Positions 47,248 to 57,113 of a DNA stretch of 64,000 bases are shown here, piece by piece. This stretch comes from Belnapia sp. F-4-1 (GTDB lineage: Bacteria; Pseudomonadota; Alphaproteobacteria; Acetobacterales; Acetobacteraceae). The notes under the pieces were generated by a model. The model saw only the letters and a program-made list of their open reading frames with translations. It ran no database searches and was not told the DNA's origin. Position 1 is the first letter of the stretch, and each line of letters begins with the position of its first letter. The stretch lies in assembly GCF_000802185.1 (NCBI RefSeq), contig NZ_KN676113.1, forward strand, positions 5,262,789-5,326,788, read 5' to 3'. The position numbers were made by a program, and so were the translations under genes.

Positions 47248-48606
47248 CTACGCCAGCAGGGGCGACCAGGCCGGGTCGGACGCATCGGTCGGGGTGACGA
47301 TCTGGCGCTCGTTGAAGCCGGCGATGTCGATGCTGGCGAGGCGTGAGGAAAAGCCGCTGCCGCGGGCATCGCGCGCCGGCGTTTCGCGGAAATACATCAT
47401 GACGCGGCCATTGGGCGCGAAGGTCGGGCCTTCCATGCCCCAGCCCTCGGAAAGGATGCGCTCGCCCGAGCCGTCGGGGCGCATCACGCCGATGGCGAAT
47501 TGCCCGCCGGCGATCCGGGTGAAGGCGATGAGGTCGCCGCGCGGCGACCAGACCGGCGTCGCATAGCGGCCGCGGCCGAAGGAGATGCGGCGCACGCCCC
47601 CACCGCCTGCATCCATGACGTAGAGCTGCTGGTCGCCGCCGCGGTCGGAGTTGAAGACGATCTGCGAGCCGTCCGGCGAGTAGCAGGGCGACACGTCGAG
47701 CCCGCCGCCGGAGGTGAGCTGGCGCTCACGGCGGCTGCCGAGGTCGACGATGTAGATGTTGGCGTCGTTGCCGCGCGTCGAGGAGAGCACGACGCTGCGG
47801 CCGTCCGGCGAGAAGCGCGGCGAGAGCGTCATGCCGGCGAAGGTGCCGAGCACCTCCTGCCGGCCGCTGTCGAGGTTGAAGAGGTAGACCCGCGGCTCGT
47901 TGCGCGCATAGGACATGAAGGCGATCTGCTGCGCGTTCGGGTGGAAGCGCGGCGTCAGCGCGGCGAAGGAGCCATCCGTCAGGTAGCGCTGGTTCTCACC
48001 ATCCTGGTCCATGATGGCGAGGCGCCGGGTGCGCCGGTCGCGCGGGCCGGTCTCCGCAACATAGACGACGCGGGTGTCGAAATAGCCCTTCTCGCCGAGC
48101 AGGCGCTCGTAGATCACGTCGGAGATCAGGTGCGCGATGCGGCGCCAGTTGCCGGCGGGGGCGGTGAAGGCGGTGCCCTGGATCTGCGTCTCCGGCAGCA
48201 CGTCCCAGAGGCGAAACTCGACGCGGAGACGGTCGCCGGAGACTTCGGCGCGGCCGGTCGTCAATGCCTGAGCGCCGATGACGCGCCAGTCCTGGAAGCG
48301 CGGCGTCTGCGCCGCAGCCTCGGCGGTCTGGATGTAGGCGGCGCGGTCGACGGGGCGGAAGAGGCCGCTGTTGCGCAGGTTGGTCTGGATCACGCCCGCG
48401 ATGTTCTGGCCAAGGCGCTGCGCCTCCTCCGAGCCGCCGGCGAAGTTCGGCACGGCGATCGGAATCGGGTCGGTGCGGGCCTTGGTGATGTCCACGACGG
48501 AGCTCTGGGCGAAGGTGGCGCGGGCGCCGATGAGCGGCAGGCCGAGCGCGGCGCCGCCGAAGATCGCGGCGCGGCGGGAGAGCTGGCGGATCGCAGCCTC
48601 GTCCAT
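47248..48606 (-). CDS. tolB: Tol-Pal system beta-propeller protein TolB
   Basis: 452 residues. The N-terminal signal has a twin-arginine look ([19 protein letters not shown]), so Tat export is possible, unlike the Sec signal of E. coli TolB. The D1 domain ([20 protein letters not shown]) is followed by a six-bladed WD40-like propeller with repeated SPDG and NSDRGG motifs ([36 protein letters not shown]). Periplasmic, binds Pal. Start at [12 protein letters not shown] 37 bp after tolA. Confidence 0.96.
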   Translation of the reverse strand: MDEAAIRQLSRRAAIFGGAALGLPLIGARATFAQSSVVDITKARTDPIPIAVPNFAGGSEEAQRLGQNIAGVIQTNLRNSGLFRPVDRAAYIQTAEAAAQTPRFQDWRVIGAQALTTGRAEVSGDRLRVEFRLWDVLPETQIQGTAFTAPAGNWRRIAHLISDVIYERLLGEKGYFDTRVVYVAETGPRDRRTRRLAIMDQDGENQRYLTDGSFAALTPRFHPNAQQIAFMSYARNEPRVYLFNLDSGRQEVLGTFAGMTLSPRFSPDGRSVVLSSTRGNDANIYIVDLGSRRERQLTSGGGLDVSPCYSPDGSQIVFNSDRGGDQQLYVMDAGGGGVRRISFGRGRYATPVWSPRGDLIAFTRIAGGQFAIGVMRPDGSGERILSEGWGMEGPTFAPNGRVMMYFRETPARDARGSGFSSRLASIDIAGFNERQIVTPTDASDPAWSPLLA

Positions 48607-48643
48607 CTGGGTCTTCCTCCGTTGATTGCAGGCCAGGACGACC

Positions 48644-49813
48644 TCAGCGCAGGCCGAGATCGCGCGGGTTGAAGCGGAATATGGTGTCGCGCAACGCGGC
48701 GAGGCGCTCGCGCGGCAGCGGCAGCGGATTGCACTTGGGGTCGAGCAGGGCGCGGCGGGCGGCCTCGTAGACGGCGCGGGCGCGCGGCTCGGCGGGCGGG
48801 GAGCCGTTGGGGCGGACGTTGCGGACAGTGCCGCCGGCATCCACCTCGACGCGGAACTCGACGATGATGCTCTGGATGTTGAGGCCGCCGGCATCGACGC
48901 TCCAGCACTCGCTGATCTTCTCGGCGAGGCCAGCGCGCTCGCCGGCGCTGAGCGAGGCGGTGCCGGTCGGCGTGCCGCCGCCCTGCTGCGGAGCGCCGGG
49001 GGCGGTTTGCGGGCGGCCGCGCGACGCCTCGTTCGAGGCCTGCATCTGGCGCAGGCGGTCGAGCGTGCTCTGCACGCTGTTGCTCAGCTCCTGCGAACGG
49101 GCGACCGGTGGCGTGCGGCCGGTTCCCGCCTGCTGGCTGGGCTGAGGCGGCGGCGGGACGGGCGTCGGCGGCGCCGGGCGCGCGTCGGGGCGCGGCGGGG
49201 CGGGCGTCGCCTGGGCCTGCTGCTGCTGCGGGCGAGGCGGCGCCGGTGGTGTCGGCGGCGTCGGCTGGGCCTGAGGCTGCGGGCGCGGCGGCTGGGCGGG
49301 CGGCGTCGGCGCGGGCGGCGTCGGGCGCGGCGGCTCGGGCACCGGGGGCGGCGGCAGCGGCAGGGGCGCGACCTCGGCCACCTGCTGCTGCGGCTGCGGG
49401 CGAGGCGGTGCCGGGGCCGGCGGCGCCGGGGTGGGTTGCGGCGGCGCGGGCGTCGGCGGGCTCGGGCGCGGCGGCGCGGCCTGGGCCTGGGGCGCGGGCG
49501 GCGGCGGGGCGGCCGCAGGGGGCGGCGGTGGCGGGGGCGGCGGGGTCGGCAGGCGATCCTCGCGCACCGGCTCCGGCGCCGGCGGCTCGGGCCGCGGCGG
49601 CTGCGGGACGGAGGTCGGGGCGGCGACGGGCGCCGCCTCCGACGAACCCTGGGCCTGCTGGGCGGGTAGGCTGGCGACCAGCTCGACGGCGATCGCTTCC
49701 TCCTTCGGCTCCTCCAGCCTGGGCGGCAGTCCGAAGATCAGGCCGAGCAGCAGGGCGACGACGTGCAATGCCGCCGAGACGAGCCCCCAGAAACGCATTC
49801 CCCTGTTCTGCAT
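48644..49813 (-). CDS. tolA: TolA-like protein with proline-rich periplasmic spacer
   Basis: 389 residues. One N-terminal membrane segment (about 8-29), then a spacer from about 54 to 240 made mostly of Pro, Ala, Gln and Arg, and a C-terminal TonB/TolA-like domain ([40 protein letters not shown]). In E. coli the spacer is a long Ala/Lys/Glu helix; here it would be an extended polyproline rod. Role fixed by position between tolR and tolB: inner-membrane protein reaching to Pal. Confidence 0.92.
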   Translation of the reverse strand: MQNRGMRFWGLVSAALHVVALLLGLIFGLPPRLEEPKEEAIAVELVASLPAQQAQGSSEAAPVAAPTSVPQPPRPEPPAPEPVREDRLPTPPPPPPPPPAAAPPPPAPQAQAAPPRPSPPTPAPPQPTPAPPAPAPPRPQPQQQVAEVAPLPLPPPPVPEPPRPTPPAPTPPAQPPRPQPQAQPTPPTPPAPPRPQQQQAQATPAPPRPDARPAPPTPVPPPPQPSQQAGTGRTPPVARSQELSNSVQSTLDRLRQMQASNEASRGRPQTAPGAPQQGGGTPTGTASLSAGERAGLAEKISECWSVDAGGLNIQSIIVEFRVEVDAGGTVRNVRPNGSPPAEPRARAVYEAARRALLDPKCNPLPLPRERLAALRDTIFRFNPRDLGLR

Positions 49814-49846
49814 GACCGCGCCCCCGCGCGTGGCCTTTCTTGTCGC

Positions 49847-50362
49847 TTAGCGAGCTGGACGGGTGGCGGGGCGGGCGGCCGGGGCCGCGCCAGGAGCGGT
49901 GTTTGTGGGGGCGCGGCCGGCGGGCTGCTCGGCGAGCAGTGCCACCTTGCTGAAGCCGCCGGCGCTGATGACGCCCATCACCTCCATCACCCGGCCATAG
50001 CTGATCGCCTTGTCGCCGCGGACGAAGATGCGGCGTTCCTGGGCGTTCGGCCCCTGCGCGTTGGCACCGGCGATGGCCTGGAGCTGGGCGACGAGGTTCT
50101 CGAGCGGCACCTCGGTCTCCTGCAGGAAGATCTTGCCCTCGGGGTTCACCGTGATGGTGATCGGCTCGTTGTCCTGGTTCAGCGCGCTGGCCTGGGTCTT
50201 CGGCAGGTCGACGGGGACGCCGACCGTCATCAGGGGTGCGGCGACCATGAAGATGATGAGCAGCACGAGCATGACGTCGACCAGCGGCGTCACGTTGATC
50301 TCGGCCATGGGGCGGTAGCGGCCGCGGCCCTTGCCACGGCCGGCGTTCAGGGAAGCGGCCAT
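49847..50362 (-). CDS. tolR: Biopolymer transport protein TolR (ExbD/TolR)
   Basis: 171 residues. One membrane segment containing the proton-path Asp in [20 protein letters not shown], then a periplasmic domain ([40 protein letters not shown]). A Pro/Ala tail of about 25 residues is extra. Part of the TolQR proton-driven motor that energises TolA. Starts five bases after tolQ. Confidence 0.96.
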   Translation of the reverse strand: MAASLNAGRGKGRGRYRPMAEINVTPLVDVMLVLLIIFMVAAPLMTVGVPVDLPKTQASALNQDNEPITITVNPEGKIFLQETEVPLENLVAQLQAIAGANAQGPNAQERRIFVRGDKAISYGRVMEVMGVISAGGFSKVALLAEQPAGRAPTNTAPGAAPAARPATRPAR

Positions 50363-50366
50363 GGGG

Positions 50367-51125
50367 TTACTCCGCCACCGCGGCGGGGGTGCGGGCCTCG
50401 GCGCCGATCACCGCGCTCTCCGACTGGCGGGAAAGGATGCCGCCGAATTCGGCAGCGAATCCTTCCAGCCGGCTGGCGAAGCGGGCGAGGTCGGTGCTGA
50501 TCTTGTTGTAGGCGAGCACCGCAGGGATGGCGGCGACGAGGCCGATCGCGGTGGCGAAGAGCGCCTCCGCGATGCCGGGCGCCACCACGGCGAGGTTGGT
50601 GTTCTGCATGCCGGCGATGGCGGCGAAGCTGTTCATGATGCCCCAGACCGTGCCGAAGAGGCCGACGAAGGGACCGACCGAGCCGACCGAGGCGAGGAAG
50701 ACCATCCAGCGCTCCATCCGGTCCATCTCGCGCTGCACGGCGAGGTTCATGCTGCGGTCGATGCGCTCCTTCAGCCCGGCGGCGACGAGGTCGGAGCCGG
50801 CGAGGCGCTGGGCGCTGCGGCGCCATTCCCGCATGGCGGCGGCGAAAACGGCGGCCATGGGGTGCGAGGGCTGCTCGCCCTCCTTGCGGAAGAGGTCGTC
50901 GAGGCTGCCGCCGGACCAGAAGCTGTCCTCAAAGGCATCGGCCGCACGGTTGGCGCGGCGGAGGCTAGTGATCTTCTCGAAGACGATGGCCCAGACCCAG
51001 ACGGAGGCGAGCAGCAGCCCGACCATCACCAGCTTCACCACCCAGTCGGCCTGGAGGAAGAGCCCCCAGAGGGACAGGTCGTGCAATGCGCCGCCCAGAT
51101 CCGTCGCCGTCACGCTGCGGTCCAC
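50367..51125 (-). CDS. tolQ: Tol-Pal motor protein TolQ (MotA/TolQ/ExbB)
   Basis: 252 residues with three membrane segments (about 28-48, 145-165, 180-200). Conserved [20 protein letters not shown] followed by [16 protein letters not shown] and the third helix [20 protein letters not shown]. Inner-membrane proton-channel subunit with TolR. 14 bp after ybgC. Confidence 0.97.
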   Translation of the reverse strand: MDRSVTATDLGGALHDLSLWGLFLQADWVVKLVMVGLLLASVWVWAIVFEKITSLRRANRAADAFEDSFWSGGSLDDLFRKEGEQPSHPMAAVFAAAMREWRRSAQRLAGSDLVAAGLKERIDRSMNLAVQREMDRMERWMVFLASVGSVGPFVGLFGTVWGIMNSFAAIAGMQNTNLAVVAPGIAEALFATAIGLVAAIPAVLAYNKISTDLARFASRLEGFAAEFGGILSRQSESAVIGAEARTPAAVAE

Positions 51126-51139
51126 CGCCTCTCTCCTCT

Positions 51140-51574
51140 CTATCCAGCCGCGCCCGGCGCGTCGGCCAGGGCCGTGCGCCAGGGCTCAGGTATGCGCCTC
51201 GGCCGCAGCGTGTCCCGGTCGATGCAGGCCAGTTCCACATGCAAGGCTGCGAGCGCCTCCCCCCCCCGGACCATGCGTTGGTCGAGCTGGAGGGTGACGC
51301 CCTTCACCGCCATCACCCGCGTCTCGACCACGATTGCGTCATCGAGCCGCGCGGGGCGCCAATACTCTACTTCGATGCGCCGCACCACGAGTATCGAATG
51401 GTGACGCTCCATCATAAGGTGATGCGGCAAACCCATGTCTCGCAAGGATTCCGTACGCGCCCGCTCGGCCCAGCGGAGGTAGTTGGCATGGTAGGCGACG
51501 CCGCCCGCATCGGTGTCCTCGAAGTAGACGCGAATCGGGAAGCTGTGGGCGGGCCCGGACGGTGGGAGCTTCAC
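51140..51574 (-). CDS. ybgC: Tol-Pal-associated acyl-CoA thioesterase YbgC
   Basis: 144 residues, hot-dog fold. [20 protein letters not shown] with catalytic Asp22 and [16 protein letters not shown] are YbgC signatures. Hydrolyses short or acyl-ACP-linked thioesters; in many bacteria it is the first gene of the tol operon, linked to phospholipid homeostasis. Its ATG overlaps the ruvB stop by four bases, joining the ruv and tol operons. Confidence 0.95.
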   Translation of the reverse strand: MKLPPSGPAHSFPIRVYFEDTDAGGVAYHANYLRWAERARTESLRDMGLPHHLMMERHHSILVVRRIEVEYWRPARLDDAIVVETRVMAVKGVTLQLDQRMVRGGEALAALHVELACIDRDTLRPRRIPEPWRTALADAPGAAG

Positions 51575-52656
51575 GGCTCGCCGCCCGAAAGCAGGTCGGG
51601 CTGAATGGCGAAGCTGGCGGGCGGGCTGAGGCCGAGATGGGTCCAGCCGGGCATGCCGAGCATGCGGCCGCGCGGGGTGCGCAGCACCAGGCCTTCCTGG
51701 ATCAGGTAGGGCTCGATGACGTCCTCCAGCGTGTCGCGCGCCTCGGCCAGGGCCGCGGCCAGGGTCTCGACACCGACCGGGCCGCCATTGTGGTGCTCGG
51801 CGATTCGCCGCAGGTAGCGGCGGTCCATGGCGTCCAGCCCCTTGCTGTCGACCTCGAGCCGGTTCAGTGCGCCATCCACCATGGCGCGGTCGGCGGGGAT
51901 GCCGGCGACGCTGGCGAAGTCCCGCACCCGGCGCAGCAGCCGGCCGGCGATGCGCGGCGTGCCGCGCGAGCGCCGGGCAATCTCCCAGGCGCCGTCCTCC
52001 GACAGGACGAAGGACAGTTTCTGCGCACCGCGGGTGACGATCCGCAGCAGCTCCTCCGGCGTGTAGAATTGCAGGCGGAGGGGAATGCCGAAGCGGTCGC
52101 GCAGCGGCGTCGCCAGCAGGCCGGCGCGGGTCGTGGCGCCGACCAGGGTGAAGGGCGGCAGGTCGATCCGCACCGTGCGCGCCGCCGGACCCTCGCCGAT
52201 GATGAGGTCGAGCTGGAAATCCTCCATCGCGGGATAGAGGGTTTCCTCCAGCGCCGGCTGCAGGCGGTGGATCTCGTCGACGAAGAGCACGTCGCGGGGC
52301 TGCAGGTTGGTAAGGATGGCGGCGAGGTCGCCGGCGCGTTGCAGGATGGGGCCGCTGGTGGCGCGGAAGCCGACGCCCAATTCGCGGGCGACGATCTGCG
52401 CCAGCGTCGTCTTGCCGAGGCCGGGCGGACCGTGGAGGAGGACGTGGTCGAGCGCCTCGCCGCGGGCGCGGGCGGCCTGGATGAAGACGGCGAGGTTCTC
52501 GCGGAGGGATTGCTGGCCGGTGAAGTCGGCCAGGACCTGCGGGCGGAGCGTCGCCTCGGCCGCGTCCTCGTCGGTGCTGACGGGGGTGGTGATGCGGTCG
52601 TCGGCTTCGCTCTCCGGCGGGGGCGGTGGGGGCGGACGACGGCGGGAGCCGCTCAT
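51571..52656 (-). CDS. ruvB: Holliday junction branch migration ATPase RuvB
   Basis: 361 residues. Walker A GPPGLGKT at 76-83, Walker B FVDEIHRL, sensor [12 protein letters not shown], arginine finger in PLRDRFGI, and the winged-helix C-terminus. An N-terminal extension of about 25 residues is rich in Pro. Hexameric motor on Holliday junctions with RuvA. Overlaps ruvA and ybgC by four bases each. Confidence 0.97.
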   Translation of the reverse strand: MSGSRRRPPPPPPPESEADDRITTPVSTDEDAAEATLRPQVLADFTGQQSLRENLAVFIQAARARGEALDHVLLHGPPGLGKTTLAQIVARELGVGFRATSGPILQRAGDLAAILTNLQPRDVLFVDEIHRLQPALEETLYPAMEDFQLDLIIGEGPAARTVRIDLPPFTLVGATTRAGLLATPLRDRFGIPLRLQFYTPEELLRIVTRGAQKLSFVLSEDGAWEIARRSRGTPRIAGRLLRRVRDFASVAGIPADRAMVDGALNRLEVDSKGLDAMDRRYLRRIAEHHNGGPVGVETLAAALAEARDTLEDVIEPYLIQEGLVLRTPRGRMLGMPGWTHLGLSPPASFAIQPDLLSGGEP

Positions 52657-53261
52657 CGGGCGAGCTCCTTCAGGCTGTCGCGGATCAGGGATTCAAGCGG
52701 CACACCCTCGCCGAGGCGGGCCTGGGCACGGTTGACGGCGGCCTGGGCCTCGGGGCGCTTCCAGCCGAGATTCATCAGCGCGGAGACGGCATCGGCGGCA
52801 GCGCCGGCCGGAGGCGCGGCGGTCGCTGGGCCGGTAGCGATGCCGCTCGGCGGCTGGATGCCGCCGGCCCAGTCGCGCAGCTCCGTCACCAGGCGGTCGG
52901 CGAGCTTGGCGCCGACGCCGTTCGCCTGGCGGAGGCCGGTGCGGTCGCCGCGGCGGACGGCCTCGGCTAGGTCCTCGGGGCCGAAGGCGGAGAGGATGTC
53001 GAGCGCCAGCTTGGTGCCGACGCCCTGGACGGAGGTGAGCTTGCGGAAGGTGTCGCGCTCCGCCGCGCTGCCGAAGCCGACGAGGACGATGGCGTCCTGG
53101 CGCACCTGGGTCTCGACCAGCATCGCTGCCTGGCCCTGCACGTCGCGCAGGCGGTCGAGGGTCTTGGTGGAACAGGACAACAAATAGCCCACGCCGTTGA
53201 CGTCGAAGATGCAGCCGCCCTCGAGTAGCCCGTCCAGCTTGCCGGTTAGTTTCCCGATCAT
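52653..53261 (-). CDS. ruvA: Holliday junction DNA helicase subunit RuvA
   Basis: 202 residues. OB-fold N-terminus [20 protein letters not shown], helix-hairpin-helix units ([40 protein letters not shown]) and C-terminal domain III ([20 protein letters not shown]) that contacts RuvB. Start ATG 53261. Follows ruvC by 46 bp. Confidence 0.96.
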   Translation of the reverse strand: MIGKLTGKLDGLLEGGCIFDVNGVGYLLSCSTKTLDRLRDVQGQAAMLVETQVRQDAIVLVGFGSAAERDTFRKLTSVQGVGTKLALDILSAFGPEDLAEAVRRGDRTGLRQANGVGAKLADRLVTELRDWAGGIQPPSGIATGPATAAPPAGAAADAVSALMNLGWKRPEAQAAVNRAQARLGEGVPLESLIRDSLKELAR

Positions 53262-53307
53262 GCCTGCCTCCCGGTGGCGGCAGGGCCGGAAGGCCGAAGC
53301 GGCGGGC

Positions 53308-53823
53308 TCATGCGGGTACGTAGCCCTTGGCATAGGCGAGCTTCGTGCCGCGGTGGTGGGCGTGGCAGATGGCGACCGCGAGCGCATCGGCGGCGTCGGA
53401 GCGGCGGATGGTGGCACCGGGAAGCAGGCGGCGGACCATCGCCTCCACCTGCGCCTTGTCGGCATGGCCGGTGCCGACCACGGCGCGCTTCACCTCCATC
53501 GCCTGGTATTCGGCGACTTGGATGCCGGCGAGGGCGGGCGTCACCAGCACCACGCCGCGCGCCTGGCCGAGCTTGAGCGCGGCGCCGGGGTTCTTGTTGA
53601 CATAGGTATGCTCGACGGCGGCCTCCTGTGGGCGCCACTGCTCGATCAGGGCTGCCAAGCCGCGATGGAGGGTGCAGAGGCGCTCGGCCAGCGGCTGGTC
53701 GGCATCGGTGGAGATGACTCCGTCGGCCAGGTGGCGGAGGCGGTTGCCGATGCTCTCCACCATGCCCCAACCCGTATGCTGCAGGCCGGGGTCGAGGCCG
53801 AGGAGGCGGACGGCGCCCGTCAG
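53308..53823 (-). CDS. ruvC: Crossover junction endodeoxyribonuclease RuvC, apparent CTG start
   Basis: About 171 residues if begun at CTG 53823 (E. coli RuvC has 173). [20 protein letters not shown] carries the first catalytic Asp; [20 protein letters not shown] the Glu, and [18 protein letters not shown] the last Asp pair, so all metal ligands are present. There is no ATG, GTG or TTG in frame near the N-terminus; the nearest upstream canonical start is a GTG inside yebC about 50 codons away. CTG 53821-53823 overlaps the yebC stop as CTGA, copying the ATGA coupling used elsewhere in this run. Resolves Holliday junctions with RuvAB. Confidence 0.92.
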   Translation of the reverse strand: MTGAVRLLGLDPGLQHTGWGMVESIGNRLRHLADGVISTDADQPLAERLCTLHRGLAALIEQWRPQEAAVEHTYVNKNPGAALKLGQARGVVLVTPALAGIQVAEYQAMEVKRAVVGTGHADKAQVEAMVRRLLPGATIRRSDAADALAVAICHAHHRGTKLAYAKGYVPA

Positions 53824-54569
53824 GCGGAGAGCCGCTGCGACACGGCCTCCGACACTTCGAAATTGGCGTAGACGTTCTGCACGTCGTCGCTCTCGTCGAG
53901 GCGGTCGATCAGCTTGAGGATGTCCCCCGCCTTCTCCTCGTCGAGGTCGATGCGGATATTCGGCACCCACTCGATCCGGGCGCTCTCCGGGCTGCCGAAG
54001 CGGGCCTCGAGCGCGTCGCGGACGGCGAAGAAATCCTCCGGCGCGCAGGTGACCTCGTGGCCTTCCTCGTCGGACTCGACGTCCTGGGCGCCGGCCTCGA
54101 TGGCGGCTTCCAGCATCGCCTCCTCCTGGCCGGGAAGGCCCGGGAACCAGAGCACGCCCTTCCGCTCGAACTGGAAGGAGACGCTGTTGGTCTCGCCGAG
54201 CGCGCCGCCCGCCTTGGCGAAGGCGCTGCGGATGTCGCCCGCGGTGCGGTTGCGGTTGTCGGTCAGGGCTTCCACGATGATGGCGACGCCGTAGGGGCCG
54301 TAGCCCTCGTAGCGCACCTCCTGGTAGTCCTCGCCCTGCCCGGCTTGGGCGGCGCGCTTGATGGCGCGGTCGATGGTGTCGCGCGTCATGTTCGAGGTGA
54401 GCGCGGCCTTCACCGCGGCGCGCAGCCGCGGGTTCATCGCCGGGTCCGGCAGGCCCATCTTGGCGGAGACCGTGATTTCGCGGATCAGCTTGCCGAAGGC
54501 GCGAGCCTTCTTGGCGCCCTGAGCCGCCTTGCGGTGCATGATGTTCTTGGCGTGCGAGTGGCCGGCCAT
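53820..54569 (-). CDS. yebC: YebC/PmpR-family (TACO1) protein
   Basis: 249 residues. [20 protein letters not shown] is the invariant N-terminus; [20 protein letters not shown] and [20 protein letters not shown] follow. Long treated as a transcription factor; recent work on the family also links it to translation of difficult peptides. First gene of the large leftward run, with ruvC as in many proteobacteria. Confidence 0.96.
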   Translation of the reverse strand: MAGHSHAKNIMHRKAAQGAKKARAFGKLIREITVSAKMGLPDPAMNPRLRAAVKAALTSNMTRDTIDRAIKRAAQAGQGEDYQEVRYEGYGPYGVAIIVEALTDNRNRTAGDIRSAFAKAGGALGETNSVSFQFERKGVLWFPGLPGQEEAMLEAAIEAGAQDVESDEEGHEVTCAPEDFFAVRDALEARFGSPESARIEWVPNIRIDLDEEKAGDILKLIDRLDESDDVQNVYANFEVSEAVSQRLSA

Positions 54570-54613
54570 GGCCCCAGCCTTCTCCCGTTCCTGAGATTCC
54601 GAATGAAGAGCGG

Positions 54614-54619
54614 CTTATA
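54614..54619 (-). promoter_or_regulatory. Candidate -10 element upstream of yebC
   Basis: TATAAG on the minus strand, 45 bp before the yebC ATG and in the only gap (54570-54689) before a divergent gene, so it is the best candidate for the promoter of the yebC-ruv-tol run. No convincing -35 is visible. Confidence 0.35.
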
Positions 54620-54689
54620 GCGAGCGCGGAGGCCGAGCGCCACGGGGAGGCTTGCGGATGGGGGCCGCGGGCTGGCAGGCTTCCCCTCC

Positions 54690-55319
54690 ATGGACGCCCT
54701 GCTGCCTGCCGATCCCTTCGCCGTCGCCACGCTCGAGGAGCTGGCGCGGCATTATGACCCACCGCGCGAACTGGTGCTGAAGAAGGTGATTCCACGGCTG
54801 GAGGCAAAGGCGATGGCCTTCATCGCCGCCTCGCCCTTCGCCATCCTGGCGACGGTCGGGCCGGAGGGAGTGCATGCGACGCCGCGCGGGGATGCACCGG
54901 GCTTCATCCAGGCGCTCGACGACCGGACGCTCGCCCTGCCGGATAGGCGGGGGAACAACCGGCTGGATGCGCTGAGGGACATCATCGCCAACCCGGAGGT
55001 CGCGCTGCTCTTCCTCGTCCCCGGGGTGGGTGAGGCGCTCAGGGTGAACGGGACAGCGCGGATCACGGCCGACCCGGCGCTGCGCGGGCGCTTCGAGGAG
55101 CGGGGCAAGCTGCCGGCCACCGTGGTGCTGGTCAGCCTGCGCGAGGCCTATATGCAATGCGCCAAGGCGGTGATGCGCTCCAAGCTCTGGGGCGAGCGGG
55201 AGCGGCCACAAGCGGTGCCGAGCATGGGCGAGATCATCGCGGCCCATACCGACGGCATGGTCGACCCGGCCTCCTATGACAAGGAGGCGCCGCAGCGGCT
55301 GATCGATACGATGTACTGA
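54690..55319 (+). CDS. Pyridoxamine 5'-phosphate oxidase-fold (PPOX class) protein
   Basis: 209 residues, split-barrel flavin-binding family. MAFIAASPFAILATVGPEGV, GDAPGFIQALDDRTLALPDR, RGNNRLDALRDIIANPEVAL and the C-terminal CAKAVMRSKLW block resemble the family of FMN- or F420-dependent oxidoreductases represented by MSMEG_1061-like proteins. Substrate unknown. Stands alone, divergent from yebC; its stop abuts that of the small protein at 55320. Confidence 0.85.
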   Translation: MDALLPADPFAVATLEELARHYDPPRELVLKKVIPRLEAKAMAFIAASPFAILATVGPEGVHATPRGDAPGFIQALDDRTLALPDRRGNNRLDALRDIIANPEVALLFLVPGVGEALRVNGTARITADPALRGRFEERGKLPATVVLVSLREAYMQCAKAVMRSKLWGERERPQAVPSMGEIIAAHTDGMVDPASYDKEAPQRLIDTMY

Positions 55320-55529
55320 TCAGGCCTCGGCCGGCTCGCGCTCGCGGCGGGGCTGGGTCTGCGGGGCGGGAACGGGGCGGAGCTGGCCGGCCTCGCGGCG
55401 GCGGGCGGCCGTCTCGCGGGCGACGGCGTCGCGAAGTGCGCCCTCGTAGCTCAACCCGCCGGCGGCGCCGCCGAGAATCGAATTGCCGGGGCCGAAGCGG
55501 CGCGTGTCCTGGCGGTCCATCTCTGCCAT
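55320..55529 (-). CDS. Small hypothetical protein
   Basis: 69 residues if started at ATG 55529 (66 from ATG 55520). I do not recognise it. The middle FGPGNSILGGAAGGLSYEGA followed by LRDAVARETAARRREAGQLR looks like a glycine turn and an amphipathic helix; the tail is Pro/Arg/Glu-rich and disordered. It starts 73 bp after the nucleotide-sugar dehydrogenase stop in the same direction. Could be real or a GC-driven open frame. Confidence 0.45.
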   Translation of the reverse strand: MAEMDRQDTRRFGPGNSILGGAAGGLSYEGALRDAVARETAARRREAGQLRPVPAPQTQPRREREPAEA

Positions 55530-55602
55530 CCCTGGCTGCCCCGCGGATTCGTGCACACCCGAGGGGGTGATCGCGATGACAAGAGTGTGATCGGAAGGGA
55601 AC

Positions 55603-56970
55603 TTACGCCTTGACGATATGTGGCCCGGTGAGGCCGAGCCGCGCGCAGGCATTGCGGGTATCGACCAGCAGGGGCAATGCGGCGACGAGGCCGGCATAGT
55701 CGATGCCGTCATGGTCGGTGACGATGAGGCCGGCCTGGATGCCGGCCAGCGCCTCCGGCCCCGGCGCGATGCCGCGGCGGCCGACGAGGCCAGGGTGGTC
55801 GGGCTGGGGCGGGATGACCGGCACCAGCGGGTCGAGATGGAGGACCTCGGCGCCGCGTGCCTCCAGCATCTCCATCAGAACCAAAGCGGGGCTGTGGCGG
55901 AGATCCTCGAGGTTACGCTTGTAGCCCAGGCCGATGACGAGAATCCGGCTGCCGCGGAGGCCCCTGCCCTGCTGGCGGTCCAGCGCCTCCGCCAGGCGGT
56001 CCAGCACATGGCGGGGCATCGCCGCGTTGATCTCGCTGGCTAGGTCGATGAAGCGGGTGGCGACTCCATGCGCCCGCGCCTGCCAGGTGAGGTAGTGCGG
56101 GTCGACCGGGATGCAGTGGCCGCCGAGTCCCGGCCCGGGAAAGAACGGCATGTAGCCGAAGGGTTTGGTGCGGGCTGCTTCGATCACCTCCCAGATGTCG
56201 ATGCCCATCGGCTCGAAGACGAGCTTCAGCTCGTTCATCAGGGCGATGTTGACGGCACGGAAGGTGTTCTCCGTGAGCTTCACCGCCTCGGCCACATCGG
56301 CTGAGCCGACGGGGACGGTGCGGGCGACGAATGCGCCGTAGAGGGCGAGGGCCAGGTCGAGCGAGGCCGGGTCCGTGCCGCCGATGACGCGGGGGATGCT
56401 GACGGTGCGGTGCTGGACATTGCCCGGGTCCTCCCGCTCCGGGGCGTGGGCGAGGAAGAAGTCTCTGCCGCAGCGCAGGCCGGTTTCCTCCAGCAACGGC
56501 TGCATGACGCCGCGCGTGGTGCCGGGGTAGCTGGTCGATTCGAGGATGACGAGCTGGCCTCGGCGGAGATGGGCAGCGATCAGGCGGGTGGCGGATTCGA
56601 CGGCCGAAAGGTCCGGCTCGCGGTGAGGGCCGAGTGGAGTCGGGACGCAGACGAGGATGGCATCGGCCTCCGCCAGCGCCCTGCCCTCGCCGGTGAGGCG
56701 GAGGCGGTTGGTGTGGAGGGCGGCCAGGACCTCGCCAGACGCGATCTGGCGGAGCGGGCTGCGGCCAGCGGCCAGGTCGGCAAGGCGCCCCGCATCGGCA
56801 TCGAGGCCGATGGCATGGAAGCCGGTCTCGACCAGGGCGAGGATCAGCGGCAGGCCGACATAACCGAGTCCGATGACGGCGATGGTCGCTTCCCTCTGGC
56901 GGAAGCGGGCGGCGAGCGGCTCCACCAGGCTCGGGAGGCGTGGCAGGCACGGCGGGAGCGAATCCGGCAT
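55603..56970 (-). CDS. UDP-sugar (UDP-N-acetylhexosamine-type) 6-dehydrogenase
   Basis: 455 residues. Nucleotide motif GLGYVG at 34-39, catalytic Cys286 in GPGLGGHCIPVDP, active-site Lys/Asn in KLTENTFRAVNIALMNEL, and TSYPGTTRG. The C-terminal UDP-binding domain has ILVIGLGYKRNLEDLRHSP. The GHCIPVDPHYL version of the motif is closer to WbpA/WecC-type UDP-N-acetyl-sugar dehydrogenases than to UDP-glucose dehydrogenase. Supplies uronic acid for surface polysaccharide, consistent with glycosyltransferases at 59992-63473. Confidence 0.93.
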   Translation of the reverse strand: MPDSLPPCLPRLPSLVEPLAARFRQREATIAVIGLGYVGLPLILALVETGFHAIGLDADAGRLADLAAGRSPLRQIASGEVLAALHTNRLRLTGEGRALAEADAILVCVPTPLGPHREPDLSAVESATRLIAAHLRRGQLVILESTSYPGTTRGVMQPLLEETGLRCGRDFFLAHAPEREDPGNVQHRTVSIPRVIGGTDPASLDLALALYGAFVARTVPVGSADVAEAVKLTENTFRAVNIALMNELKLVFEPMGIDIWEVIEAARTKPFGYMPFFPGPGLGGHCIPVDPHYLTWQARAHGVATRFIDLASEINAAMPRHVLDRLAEALDRQQGRGLRGSRILVIGLGYKRNLEDLRHSPALVLMEMLEARGAEVLHLDPLVPVIPPQPDHPGLVGRRGIAPGPEALAGIQAGLIVTDHDGIDYAGLVAALPLLVDTRNACARLGLTGPHIVKA

Positions 56971-57041
56971 GGCATATTAATGCTTATTCGATACGAATAT
57001 TTCAACCCGAATCGAAATCACCTGCCGGGGAGAGGCCAAGC

Positions 57042-57070
57042 AAAAAGGCCGGGCTTTGGGGCCCGGCCTT
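57042..57070 (-). terminator. Rho-independent terminator of the leftward RTX gene
   Basis: On the minus strand AAGGCCGGGC, a 6-base loop and GCCCGGCCTT form a perfect 10-bp stem followed by a run of five T (reverse of AAAAA at 57042-57046). It sits 43 bp after the RTX stop and is the clearest intrinsic terminator in the window. Confidence 0.88.
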
Positions 57071-57113
57071 CGCATGGAGTGGGTGGAGGAGCGAATGCCC
57101 CTCCGGCCCGGCT

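Noticed and set aside
51562..53187. 541-codon plus-strand open frame opposite ruvA/ruvB
   Set aside because: Composition is Arg/Gly/Ala/Gln-rich with no motif; RuvA and RuvB on the minus strand are complete. It is a high-GC antisense artefact.
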